Shown here one piece after another: positions 1 to 7,925 of a stretch of 16,867 bases of DNA (position 1 is its first letter; each line of letters begins with the position of its first letter). The translations under genes and the position numbers were made by a program. The stretch comes from CALMEE01 sp041748315 (GTDB lineage: Bacteria > Planctomycetota > Planctomycetia > Pirellulales > Pirellulaceae), in NCBI GenBank assembly GCA_041748315.1, contig JBGTDM010000069.1, positions 1 to 16,867 on the forward strand. The letters run 5' to 3'. The notes beneath the pieces were generated by a model that was not told the origin of the DNA, made no database searches, and saw only the letters and a list, made by a program, of their open reading frames with translations.

Positions 1-33
1 TCCCTCCGAAGTCTTCGGTGGGCACGCCGTATT

Positions 34-79
34 CAGAAATCCCTGTGACCAGAAATCCCTGTGACCAGAAATCCTAGTG
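34..79. repeat. 16-bp tandem repeat, about 2.9 copies
   Basis: The unit CAGAAATCCCTGTGAC occurs twice exactly and head to tail (34-49 and 50-65). A third, shortened and diverged copy (66-79, CAGAAATCCTAGTG) follows. The unit is not a multiple of three, which argues against a translated repeat. Function is unknown; replication slippage is the simplest origin. Confidence 0.85.
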
Positions 80-108
80 CTTTGTCCAGGTTTAGAGATT
101 AGGCTTAG

Positions 109-129
109 CCGGTGTGCGCTCGCACCCGG
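109..129. repeat. Imperfect hairpin downstream of the BON-domain gene
   Basis: CCGG (109-112), a bulged T, then GTGCG can pair with CGCAC followed by CCGG (126-129), around a very small loop. It lies about 165 bases past the stop of the minus-strand BON gene and has no T tract on either strand. It could mark a transcript end, but the support is only this short complementarity. Confidence 0.3.
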
Positions 130-293
130 TTCAGGCCGTAAAACCGGACTCGCGCGTTACGGCTGATACTCAGCAATCCGAACTCTTAATATTGACCACG
201 CACTAGGGACCACCGAGGGGGGTGCCGTCATCTCGGTGAGCGTCGCCATCCCGGAGGATCGCTTTTGGGGTGACGCATCGGCCGGGGGGACAT

Positions 294-1007
294 TTACTGC
301 GGGTTCGCGCTGGGCTCGCCGCCAAAAGCCGTGCCAGCGCCGGTCGGCGTCACGACGATTTGATTATCGATCGCATAAATCCCCGGTTCCAATCGAGCCA
401 TTCGTTCGACGAGTTGGCGTTGTTCCTCGCTCGGAACCGAGCCGGTCAAAATGGCCCGTCGATTCTCAACCGCAATCGAGACATTGCGAATCGAAACCAA
501 ATTCGAGTTCGTGTTGAATCGTTGCTGAAACCGAGCGCTGGTATTGGCGTCACGTTGCGGTGCATTTGGGACGACGATCCGGTTTTGAAGCGAAGCGCGA
601 ACCGAGAGGCGAGGGATCGTGAATCCTAGCTGCCCAGTTCCAACACCGCCTCCAGCACGAAATCCCCCTCCACCTCTTGCTGGTTGCCGACCTCCAGTGC
701 CTGCGCCTGCAGTCTGGTTGGAATAGAAATGCGTAGTATTTTCTGAAGAGGGTCCGACAAACGGCTGTTTTCGTTCGTCGACAATTTCCCTTCCCATTTC
801 TTGCAAATCAAAATCTTGTAACTGTTGCGCCCCCTGACCCCTCACCTGGCTACCCCCACCCTGATTGGTGGGAGTAGGTGTCGGTGTCGGTGTCGGTGCT
901 GGTGTCGGAACGGGTCCGCCATTATCCTGAGCGACGGCATTCCCAAGCAACGAAAAGGAAATCGAGCTTATCAGAGCCACAAACGTCAATAGCAACTTCT
1001 TCTTCAC
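294..1007 (-). CDS. Secreted BON-domain protein with Pro-Thr tract
   Basis: A 237-residue exported protein. The N-terminus is a classic signal peptide: three lysines, a hydrophobic core, and a likely cut after Ala-Val-Ala near residue 26. A Pro-Thr repeat (about residues 32-47) and a Gly/Gln-rich linker follow. The C-terminal 60 residues (about 160-219) match a BON domain, including the pattern VENRRAILTGSVPSEEQR and a closing IDNQIVV strand. BON domains are known from outer-membrane and periplasmic proteins and are thought to bind envelopes or other proteins. I place the start at the GTG at 1005-1007 because GGAGA lies 6 bases before it; the in-frame ATG at 1025 has no ribosome-binding site and would put Met-Pro-Trp-Arg-Asn-Tyr before the lysines. 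The gene diverges from the secreted protein at 1363. The specific role is unknown; family assignment is fairly sure. Confidence 0.85.
   Translation of the reverse strand: MKKKLLLTFVALISSISFSLLGNAVAQDNGGPVPTPAPTPTPTPTPTNQGGGSQVRGQGAQQLQDFDLQEMGREIVDERKQPFVGPSSENTTHFYSNQTAGAGTGGRQPARGGGGFRAGGGVGTGQLGFTIPRLSVRASLQNRIVVPNAPQRDANTSARFQQRFNTNSNLVSIRNVSIAVENRRAILTGSVPSEEQRQLVERMARLEPGIYAIDNQIVVTPTGAGTAFGGEPSANPQ
877..906. repeat. Hexamer microsatellite coding for Pro-Thr repeats
   Basis: Five consecutive six-base units (GGTGTC, with one GGTGCT variant) on the + strand encode the Pro-Thr tract of the minus-strand BON protein. Slippage here would change tract length in steps of two residues without shifting frame. 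Confidence 0.8.
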
Positions 1008-1362
1008 GTAATTTCTCCATGGCATACGGTTAATTTTAACTTCGTCATTTTACAGTGTTTAGTCAATCAAACTCGATAAATTGCAAGCTGCATCAATGCC
1101 AAACGATGCGTTCCACGCAATTTACCAATTATCATGTGAACCATTCGATCCTCCAGAGATTTTTCGTTACGTGCTGACTGTACGATTCGTCGCAAAAATC
1201 CTGATCACCCTCGTTCGAATGGTAATCGATTTCGGTTCACTCGGAATATTCGCCAAAAACTACCCAATCGGGCTGACTCGATGAACCCCTAATTGCGCTT
1301 TGGGGGTTTAAACAGCATGGACTTGACCGTAAAAACCTGAATTCATTATGCGTGGGAGTGAA
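1008..1362. promoter_or_regulatory. Divergent intergenic region between two secreted-protein genes
   Basis: About 350 bases separate the start of the BON gene (minus) from the start of the DUF3352-like gene (plus), so both promoters should lie here. The stretch next to the BON gene is AT-rich (about 1026-1080). I could not pick a convincing -35/-10 pair on either strand. An inverted repeat sits at 1284-1308. A weak reading frame at 1096-1284 (62 residues from ATG) has no ribosome-binding site and no recognisable family, so I do not call it a gene. Confidence 0.5.
1284..1308. repeat. Inverted repeat AACCCC/GGGGTT
   Basis: AACCCC (1284-1289) can pair with GGGGTT (1303-1308) around a 13-base loop, and a further A-A/T-T pairing is possible inside. 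It lies 55 bases before the proposed start of the DUF3352-like gene and is followed by only a short T run. It could be a weak terminator or part of the 5' leader; no function is shown. Confidence 0.35.
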
Positions 1363-3195
1363 ATGTTTCGTACACAGTTATTAATCACTTGTCTCTGCCT
1401 TTGGTTTCTCTCTTTTTCCAATGCCACAGCACAAGGGATAAAACGACCCTCTGCCGAGCGATTATTGCCGCAAGATACCGTTGTTTTTGTGCAAATTCCG
1501 AGCATCGAGGTGCTAAAAGAGGATTTTTCAAAGACTGGCTTTGGTCGCATGACCTCTGACGTGCGGATCGCACCCCTAATTAATCAATTATACGATGAAC
1601 TGGCGTATCTTTTTGAAACACAAGTACAGGAGTATGTCGGTGTCGGGTTAGACGAAATCCTTAGCCTTCCCACAGGTGAAATTTGTTTTGCAGTCGTGGC
1701 GCCCAAACGGGAGTCGCCTGCACTCGTATTGTTACTGGATGTGAACGAGACGTCTGATACCGCCGATATATTGCTTGAGCGAGGGCGTCAGGCCGCTGAA
1801 GACGCCGGTGCCAGTTTTAGTTCCGAGCCCGATGATCATTTCGAGATCGACGTTGTTCAGCGGCGCGACGGCGACCATATATTTTTTGTGCGCCATGAAG
1901 GGACCCTTCTCGTTTGCAATAATCGAGAAGTACTTAACGATATGTTGTTACGCTGGATTGGAAACCCACCAGCGAATGACCAGACGCTTAAAGATAACCG
2001 CAAGTACATCACGATCATGAACCGCTGCGCCTCGGTTCATGAAGGACGTGGTCATCAGATATCATTTTTCATTGATCCGTTTGAGCTGATTAACAGCTCA
2101 TTGCGCGGCGAAGCACAAAGGCTGTTCGTGCTCGGTCTGCTGCGAACCGCTGGTCTCGATGGCTTGTTGGCAATTGGTGGCACGTCTTTGTTCGATGAAT
2201 TAGGTTATGAATCGATTCTGCACCTGCATGTATCGTTGTCCAATCCTCGCAAGGGTGTTTTCAAAGTCCTGGCATTGAAACCTGGCAAGTATCTGCCAGA
2301 ACCATGGGTTGCCGACGATGTCCTCACGTATTGGACGTCGAATTGGGATGTTAACGACGTGTATCAACAGATCCAGGGGATTTACGAATCGTATGAACCG
2401 GAAACCGACTGGAACGATCTGATCGAACAAAACATAAGCACTCGCTTCAAGATTGACTTTGACGAGGACATTGTGGCAGCCATGTCGGGTCGCGTGACCT
2501 ACGTGACCTGGAACGAACCACCATCCAGGTTTAATAGTCAATCAAATGTCTTGTCGCTAGGCCTCAAAGATCCCGATCAGTTTCGCGATACGGTATTGAC
2601 CGCCATTGAGCGCATCCTCGATGAAAATGGGATGCGAGATCGACTGGAGATTGTCGATTACAAAGGGATCAAGATCTGGCAGGCTGCAGTCGACGATGAG
2701 CAGGCTGAACGACGTCGGATGAGAATGGAGGATGAAGGGCTCCCATTTGAAATTCGTGTGCCACAACCCTGCATGGCGATTATTGGTGATTCCTTGGTTA
2801 TTACAGAGAGCCCGAGGTTTCTCGAGCATGCGATTGACACTTTTGTCGGTGATGTCCCACCCCTTGTCGATGATCTCCGGTACGCCGAAGTCATGCGGGA
2901 AATGACCAAGCTCTTAAAAACGGATTTGCCAGGAATGACGATTTTTAGTCGACCCGATCTACAATTTCAAAATTTGTTCGAACTCGCTGACGACGAAGCG
3001 ATTCGAGACTTTCTGCGTCAGCAAGCCGAGGATGTCGAAATCGCGGGCGGAGTTTTAGGGGTCCTTGAGAAAAATCCGCTTCCTGCATTCGACGAATTGG
3101 CTGGCTATTTTGCGCCAACAGGTGCTTTCCTGACCAATGACGAGTCGGGTTGGCATTTGCTTTTTTTCCAGATTAAAGCGGAAAGGGCAAGGTAA
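1363..3195 (+). CDS. Secreted DUF3352-like protein
   Basis: A 610-residue exported protein of unknown function. It begins with a hydrophobic signal peptide (about residues 1-23, ending Ala-Thr-Ala-Gln). The mature protein starts with a segment of the type RLLPQDTVVFVQIPSIEVL, which recalls the opening of the DUF3352 family of large secreted planctomycete proteins: a statement that the protein is a mobilised pool element is not warranted, since no catalytic motif, no further membrane segment and no cell-wall anchor is visible. I prefer the ATG at 1363 over the in-frame ATG at 1348, because GGGAG (1354-1358) lies 4 bases before the later one. The gene stands alone: divergent from the BON gene, and about 250 bases before trkA. 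Family placement is from memory of the pattern and is moderately sure. Confidence 0.8.
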   Translation: MFRTQLLITCLCLWFLSFSNATAQGIKRPSAERLLPQDTVVFVQIPSIEVLKEDFSKTGFGRMTSDVRIAPLINQLYDELAYLFETQVQEYVGVGLDEILSLPTGEICFAVVAPKRESPALVLLLDVNETSDTADILLERGRQAAEDAGASFSSEPDDHFEIDVVQRRDGDHIFFVRHEGTLLVCNNREVLNDMLLRWIGNPPANDQTLKDNRKYITIMNRCASVHEGRGHQISFFIDPFELINSSLRGEAQRLFVLGLLRTAGLDGLLAIGGTSLFDELGYESILHLHVSLSNPRKGVFKVLALKPGKYLPEPWVADDVLTYWTSNWDVNDVYQQIQGIYESYEPETDWNDLIEQNISTRFKIDFDEDIVAAMSGRVTYVTWNEPPSRFNSQSNVLSLGLKDPDQFRDTVLTAIERILDENGMRDRLEIVDYKGIKIWQAAVDDEQAERRRMRMEDEGLPFEIRVPQPCMAIIGDSLVITESPRFLEHAIDTFVGDVPPLVDDLRYAEVMREMTKLLKTDLPGMTIFSRPDLQFQNLFELADDEAIRDFLRQQAEDVEIAGGVLGVLEKNPLPAFDELAGYFAPTGAFLTNDESGWHLLFFQIKAERAR

Positions 3196-3398
3196 TAGAC
3201 CGGCTGAATGAACTTGTGTTTGCCCACACCGAACTCAGCTTAAGACCTGGCCGGTACGGTTCTGTAAGCTTGCCATGAATCGAAGGAGTTTGGAGTCGAT
3301 ACCGTTTTGTGGCTCTGTTCCAGCCGAGGATTTTGCAATGTGCCACCTGCAATTCTTGAACCGTTTCGGCTATTATGCCGATGGGGTTACCGTGGTGT

Positions 3399-3424
3399 GA
3401 TCCGTCAGGATCGTCTATTTTTTT
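3399..3424 (+). terminator. Weak terminator-like hairpin before trkA
   Basis: GATCC (3399-3403) and GGATC (3408-3412) form a perfect 5-bp stem with a GTCA loop. Five bases later comes a run of seven T (3418-3424). The layout is that of an intrinsic terminator for the gene ending at 3195, but the stem is short and the element sits only 22 bases before the trkA start, so it could also act in the trkA leader. Confidence 0.35.
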
Positions 3425-3446
3425 CAGGCTGAGTTCTCCGAAATCG

Positions 3447-4790
3447 ATGAATATAGTCGTTCTGGGCGCAGGAACTGTTGGGACGTCGATCGCTGAAATG
3501 CTGTGTCAACACGGACACAGCGTTACCGTCATCGATAGTGACGCGGTCCAAGTGCAGCGAATCAATGATACGTTGGATGTACGAGCATTGAGGGGCTCTG
3601 CATCGCAATCTAGCATTCTGTTTCAATCGGGAATCAGTTCCTCCGACGTTTGCCTGGCCGTTACCGGAAGTGATGAAGTAAACATCGTCGCCGCAAGTAT
3701 GGCCAAAGCAATGGGAACTCGACGCTCGATTGCCAGGGTCTTTTCGCCGATATTTCGCGACCTTAGCACCTTCGATTATCAAAGCCATTTTCGAATCGAT
3801 CGACTTCTTAGTCTGGAGCATCTGACAGCAATGGAACTGGCGCGAGGGATTCGTGATCCAGGCTCGATTTTAGTCGAACAACTGGCCCGTCACGAATTGG
3901 AAGTTGTCGAAATCTCGATTTCCAAACCGGGCAAAGCGACGCGGGCACCCGTGCGAGATCTTGGACTTCCGACGAACGTGCGAATCGGTACGATTCAACG
4001 CGGGAATAAGATGTGGATTGTCGGGCCAGACGATCAATTGGAGGTTGGGGACCGAGTTAATCTGTTTGGTCGGTCAGAGAATCTGGCAGCCGCAAAGTCA
4101 TTGTTTAGCTTGGATCAAGGGGGCCGCCGACGCGTCGTGATTGCTGGTGGGGGTGAAACTGGGTTCCATTTGGCACAGTCTTTAGAAAAAGATCGATTTA
4201 CTGTCATGTTGCTGGACCAGAATCTTGAACGATGCAAGTTCCTGGCGGCTAATCTCAAGTTAACCGCAGTCGTCAATGCCGACGCAACTCAGCGAGAAGT
4301 GTTAGAAGAAGAACGAGTCGGGCACGCTGACGTCTTTGTCGCCTGTTTGGGTGACGACGAGAGTAATGTGATGTGTGGCGTCGAAGCGCGTGACCTGGGT
4401 GCAGCACAAATTATGGCTGTGATTGGACGCCCGGATTATGGCGCCGTGGTGGGCAAGTTAGGCATCGATAAGTCTGTCAGTGAACGCGAGGTCATGGCCA
4501 AGCAAGTTTTGGCGTATCTGAATGAGGGGGCGATTGTATCGCGACTGAAACTTCCCGGTGGAAAAATCAGTTTGTTGGAAATTGAGGTTGGCGAAAATTC
4601 TGTGGCCACAGAAAAGACATTGCAGGAATTGGAATTGCCGGATCGAGTGTCCATTGTCGCACGATTACAACGGGACCTCGTCCGAGTTCCTGGGGCTGAG
4701 GATAAAATGAACTTTGGAGATAAGGTAATTGTCTTGCTCAACAATGAACATATCGAATCTACCGTTAGCCTATTTGCAACACCCGACTAA
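3447..4790 (+). CDS. trkA: TrkA, NAD-binding regulator of Trk potassium uptake
   Basis: The 447-residue protein is the cytoplasmic peripheral subunit that binds NAD(H) and gates a TrkH/TrkG-type potassium channel. It has the full duplicated layout: a first RCK_N Rossmann domain (GAGTVG at residues 7-12, acidic Asp30 at the end of the second strand), a TrkA_C domain near 140-220, a second RCK_N domain (GGGETG at 234-239), and a second TrkA_C domain to the C-terminus. E. coli TrkA is similar in length (458). I start at the ATG at 3447, because MNIVVLGAGTVG is the usual N-terminus; an in-frame ATG at 3375 adds 24 residues unlike the family and runs through the hairpin at 3399-3424. No clear Shine-Dalgarno sequence precedes either. 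No TrkH-type channel gene lies nearby, so the partner must be encoded elsewhere. Confidence 0.93.
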   Translation: MNIVVLGAGTVGTSIAEMLCQHGHSVTVIDSDAVQVQRINDTLDVRALRGSASQSSILFQSGISSSDVCLAVTGSDEVNIVAASMAKAMGTRRSIARVFSPIFRDLSTFDYQSHFRIDRLLSLEHLTAMELARGIRDPGSILVEQLARHELEVVEISISKPGKATRAPVRDLGLPTNVRIGTIQRGNKMWIVGPDDQLEVGDRVNLFGRSENLAAAKSLFSLDQGGRRRVVIAGGGETGFHLAQSLEKDRFTVMLLDQNLERCKFLAANLKLTAVVNADATQREVLEEERVGHADVFVACLGDDESNVMCGVEARDLGAAQIMAVIGRPDYGAVVGKLGIDKSVSEREVMAKQVLAYLNEGAIVSRLKLPGGKISLLEIEVGENSVATEKTLQELELPDRVSIVARLQRDLVRVPGAEDKMNFGDKVIVLLNNEHIESTVSLFATPD

Positions 4791-4967
4791 ATTAAATCGC
4801 AAATCGTTCTCGTCTCCGAAAATCCGACGTTGTTGGGCTATCGAAACTCCGATTTCACCCATACTCCCCGGAGTTGGACAAGTTCGTTCCTTGGTTCTCA
4901 AATTCATGACGTTAACTCCCGCGTGTTACAATGACGAACCTCCTGAAAGACCAGTTCGATAACAACG

Positions 4968-4993
4968 GTCGACCATGGCGCCTATTGGTCGAC
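4968..4993. repeat. 8-bp inverted repeat at the mnmG stop codon
   Basis: GTCGACCA (4968-4975) pairs with TGGTCGAC (4986-4993) around a 10-base loop. On the minus strand the hairpin starts at the last base of the mnmG stop codon, a plausible place for a transcript end. No T tract follows, so it is not a canonical intrinsic terminator. The convergent trkA ends about 180 bases to the left. Confidence 0.45.
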
Positions 4994-6852
4994 TATTGTT
5001 TCAATTCAGTCACACCATGTTCCAGGTAAATCATCAGGACGGAAACGTCCGCGGGTGTAATTCCACTGATGCGTTGAGCTTGATCGAGGTTAATGGGGCG
5101 AATTTTATTAAATTTTTCTCTCGCTTCGTTTCTCAAATGCGGAACCGAATTGAAATCGAACCAACCGGGGATACGTTTCTTGGCCAATCGTTGTTGCCGA
5201 TCGACTGCAGTTTGTTGTCGTGAAATGTAGCCGGCGTATTTGGTGTCGCACATGACCTGAAACGCCATTTCATTTTCCACGTCACCGAGGTCGGGAGCAA
5301 GCTCAACGATATCTGACCATTCTACTTCAGGACGACGCAGCTGTTTTTCAAGTGTGTCCTGACCAAATCTCCGTGCCCGCAACGCTTCAGTGACCACGGC
5401 AATCGTTTGCTCTTTGAATTTCAAGCGCTGCCACCGCTCATCGTGGATCAATCCAAGTTGTTGTGCTAATGGAGTTAGACGGCGATCCGCATTGTCTTGT
5501 CGTAATCGCAGTCGATATCCCGCTCGGCTGGTACACAACCGATACGGTACCTCGCCCCCACCACTCACCATGACGTCGATCAGAACTCCGCCATAGCCCT
5601 GGTCGCGTGAAACCTGAAATTCTCGTCCACCGTCGAGTTTAAGCGCCGCGTTAGCACCAGCCCAAAGTCCTTGAGCTCCAGCCTCCTCGTAACCGGTGGT
5701 ACCATTAATTTGTCCAGCGAAGTATAGACCGGTAACCAGTTTTGTCTCCAAAGTCGGTTGTAGCTGGTCAGGAGGCGAGTAATCGTACTCGACCGCATAT
5801 CCGTATCGCATGATCTGAGCATTTTCCAATCCCGGAATTTCCTTGAACATCGCATCCTGCACATCGCGTGGAAGGCTAGTCGAGATTCCATTCACGTAGA
5901 CTTCAAGCGTGCACCGTCCCTCGGGTTCCAGGAATAACTGGTGCCGATCTTTATCCGCAAACCTCACCACTTTGTCTTCGATTGAGGGGCAATAGCGAGG
6001 GCCGCTGCTGTTGATCTGGCCGCTGTACATCGGAGCCCGGTGCAGATTGGCGGTTATCAGCTCATGAACTCGCGCATTCGTATAAGTTACCCAACAAGGA
6101 ACTTGCTCCACATCTATCCGGCGATTCAAAAAAGAAAACGGTTGCGGGTGGTTATCACCCGGTTGTAACTCGGTTTTGGAAAAGTCAATCGAACGTGCGT
6201 TGAGTCGTGGCGGAGTCCCGGTCTTAAAGCGGTCCAGTCGAAAGCCAAGTCCCTTCAATGCACCGCTGATGCCCTTTGTGGTTCCCTCGCCTGCACGTCC
6301 ACCGGGAGTCGTCTGCTCGCCGGTGTGCATGATGGCTTGTAAAAAGGTACCCGTGGTCAAAACGACGGCCGGAGCCGAATAGATGGTACCGCCACGAACC
6401 CGGACGCCTATCACTCGATTTTGTCCATTGGAACGCTCGACAATCAGGTCCTCGATAATTTCCTGACGTAGATGCAAATTGACCTGCGACTCAACTCGAT
6501 GCTTGATCCAGTTCTGGTATCCTTTTTTATCGGCTTGGGCGCGAGGGCTATGCATGGCTGGACCCTTGCGACGATTGAGCATGCGAAACTGAATTCCCGT
6601 CGCATCAATTGCCTCACCCATAATTCCACCCAAGGCATCGATCTCTCGCACTAAATGCCCTTTGGCAACACCGCCAATGGCAGGATTGCAACTCATTTGT
6701 CCAACAGTATCCAGATTCGTGGTCAATAAGCAGGTATTCGCGCCCAGTCGCGCGGCGGCACAAGCCGCCTCTGTTCCCGCATGACCGGCACCAATAACAA
6801 TGACGTCGTACGTGTAATTCACGGTATGTCCAATTTGAATTGGGTTGGCCAT
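4993..6852 (-). CDS. mnmG: MnmG (GidA), tRNA wobble-uridine modification enzyme
   Basis: The 619-residue FAD protein pairs with the GTPase MnmE to install the (carboxymethyl)aminomethyl group at C5 of wobble uridine 34 in certain tRNAs. The length fits the family (E. coli 629). FAD-binding GAGHAG is at residues 21-26. The two cysteines known to be needed for catalysis are both present: Cys55 in SCNPAIGG and Cys288 in GPRYCPSIEDK. The family signatures GPAMHSPRAQADK and TGTFLQAIMHTGE are clear, and the C-terminal helical domain that contacts MnmE ends in GITPADVSVLMIYLEH. Start ATG at 6852 follows a weak GGCAGG. The gene is solitary here, without the mnmE or rsmG neighbours seen in many bacteria. 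It is convergent with trkA. Confidence 0.97.
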   Translation of the reverse strand: MANPIQIGHTVNYTYDVIVIGAGHAGTEAACAAARLGANTCLLTTNLDTVGQMSCNPAIGGVAKGHLVREIDALGGIMGEAIDATGIQFRMLNRRKGPAMHSPRAQADKKGYQNWIKHRVESQVNLHLRQEIIEDLIVERSNGQNRVIGVRVRGGTIYSAPAVVLTTGTFLQAIMHTGEQTTPGGRAGEGTTKGISGALKGLGFRLDRFKTGTPPRLNARSIDFSKTELQPGDNHPQPFSFLNRRIDVEQVPCWVTYTNARVHELITANLHRAPMYSGQINSSGPRYCPSIEDKVVRFADKDRHQLFLEPEGRCTLEVYVNGISTSLPRDVQDAMFKEIPGLENAQIMRYGYAVEYDYSPPDQLQPTLETKLVTGLYFAGQINGTTGYEEAGAQGLWAGANAALKLDGGREFQVSRDQGYGGVLIDVMVSGGGEVPYRLCTSRAGYRLRLRQDNADRRLTPLAQQLGLIHDERWQRLKFKEQTIAVVTEALRARRFGQDTLEKQLRRPEVEWSDIVELAPDLGDVENEMAFQVMCDTKYAGYISRQQTAVDRQQRLAKKRIPGWFDFNSVPHLRNEAREKFNKIRPINLDQAQRISGITPADVSVLMIYLEHGVTELKQ

Positions 6853-7355
6853 TGTTTGCCTGCCATCATTGAGGTCGAAAAATTGAAAGTGAGGAAAATA
6901 TGGAAACGAACTTCAGCAGCAGCCCTTGGGCGCTTGTAATTGTAACGGCATTGCTTGCCGAACCCCGCGCGTCGGATGACTAAAACATGGTCAACTTGTC
7001 ACCGGGTATCTGGCGCTCACTGGGTAGCAACCTCGACTTCGTTCCCAGTTGGTCAAACGCTCCGCTTTGGAAAAACCTATTGAATTCTAGCGTCGCCCGC
7101 TAGCCGAAATGCCAGCACTTGTGGTTGAATTTACCGATTGTTGGGTCACGTTAGTTTAAACAAATTGTAGGGACTTAAGAATGCATGATTTTGTTGATCG
7201 TAAGTCGAGATGTCCAGTCATTTTTTGATTTCACGACATTTTTTCTAAAGGAACACTTGCCGTCCAAATTGAGATTGATAAAGTCATATCGAGGCAGATG
7301 GGTTGATGTTTGCACCGATTGCTCGCATCTTGATTTTTTGATGATTGGTTTCGTA
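6853..7355. other. Gene-poor region between mnmG and the hypothetical gene
   Basis: About 500 bases with two divergent neighbours, so both promoters should lie here, but I see no convincing consensus. Two short inverted repeats can be drawn: CGGCA/TGCCG (6946-6960) and ACTGGG/CCCAGT (7019-7049, long loop). The right 170 bases (7185-7355) are open in the frame of the next gene, but encode a Phe/Leu-rich stretch that does not look like coding sequence. Confidence 0.4.
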
Positions 7356-7925
7356 ATGATGGAATTGAATCTGAACGATTTGAATGACGTTGATCAACTT
7401 ATGTTAAACGCCAGGCTGCGCGATGAAATCGAGCCGTACCTGGACGAATCCGTGACGATGATCGATACGGCACGCATGCCAACCTCGATGGAGAATGAAT
7501 TTCTGGCATCGATGATCGCCTGGGAGCGCGCACCCATTTTGCCGCTCAGCCAGTGGTTCACTCCCGAATTGAAACTTTTAGATTGCGCACGGATAAGTGA
7601 CGAAGCATTGAGTCAGGAATTGCATCAGGTCATCGGGCGTCTGTTCGAAAAAAACATCATCCTAAGTGACACCGAACACTTGAGTGATCGACAATTATAC
7701 CAACTGATCGGTCGATCGATCCTTCCTTCGATGGAGAAACAGATTTCAATCCCCGGCAGGTATTTGCGGTGGCAGTGTTATGATGAAGTGGCTGATGAGG
7801 ACATCTGGTTAACGTATTATGCTTCTGATCAGGAACGAAATGATTGGGAGGCCGCAAACTACGAGACCGCTCCGGCACGGCGCAGCTTGCCGTTTTCCAG
7901 AAAGATGCCTCAACCCCACAACTAG
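7356..7925 (+). CDS. Conserved hypothetical protein, planctomycete type
   Basis: A soluble, acidic protein of about 189 residues with no signal peptide or membrane segment. Its body (NARLRDEIEPYLDESV, then AWERAPILPLSQWF, FEKNIIL, HLSDRQLY, and a Trp/Tyr-rich tail with YYASDQERNDWE) resembles a hypothetical family that I recall from planctomycete genomes; its function is not known to me and no catalytic motif is visible. The frame is open from an ATG at 7185, but the first 57 residues differ in composition from the rest. I therefore place the start at the tandem ATGs at 7356/7359, just before the family-like sequence. Neither site has a Shine-Dalgarno sequence. The existence of the gene is fairly sure, its start is not. 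Confidence 0.72.
   Translation: MMELNLNDLNDVDQLMLNARLRDEIEPYLDESVTMIDTARMPTSMENEFLASMIAWERAPILPLSQWFTPELKLLDCARISDEALSQELHQVIGRLFEKNIILSDTEHLSDRQLYQLIGRSILPSMEKQISIPGRYLRWQCYDEVADEDIWLTYYASDQERNDWEAANYETAPARRSLPFSRKMPQPHN

Larger units (their letters stand above)
1..293. other. Gene-free left edge
   Basis: No gene can be supported here. All three forward frames close by about position 90, so the first 60-90 bases could be the tail of a gene cut by the window edge, but no family is recognisable. The stretch holds the 16-bp tandem repeat at 34-79 and an imperfect hairpin at 109-129. It is also the downstream side of the BON-domain gene on the minus strand. Confidence 0.5.

Noticed and set aside
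1..90. Possible tail of a gene entering from the left
   Set aside because: All three forward frames could be read as a short tail, none is recognisable, and the 16-bp repeat falls inside the candidate.
1096..1284. Open frame of 62 codons in the divergent intergenic region
   Set aside because: No ribosome-binding site, no recognisable family, and it lies where promoters for both flanking genes are expected.
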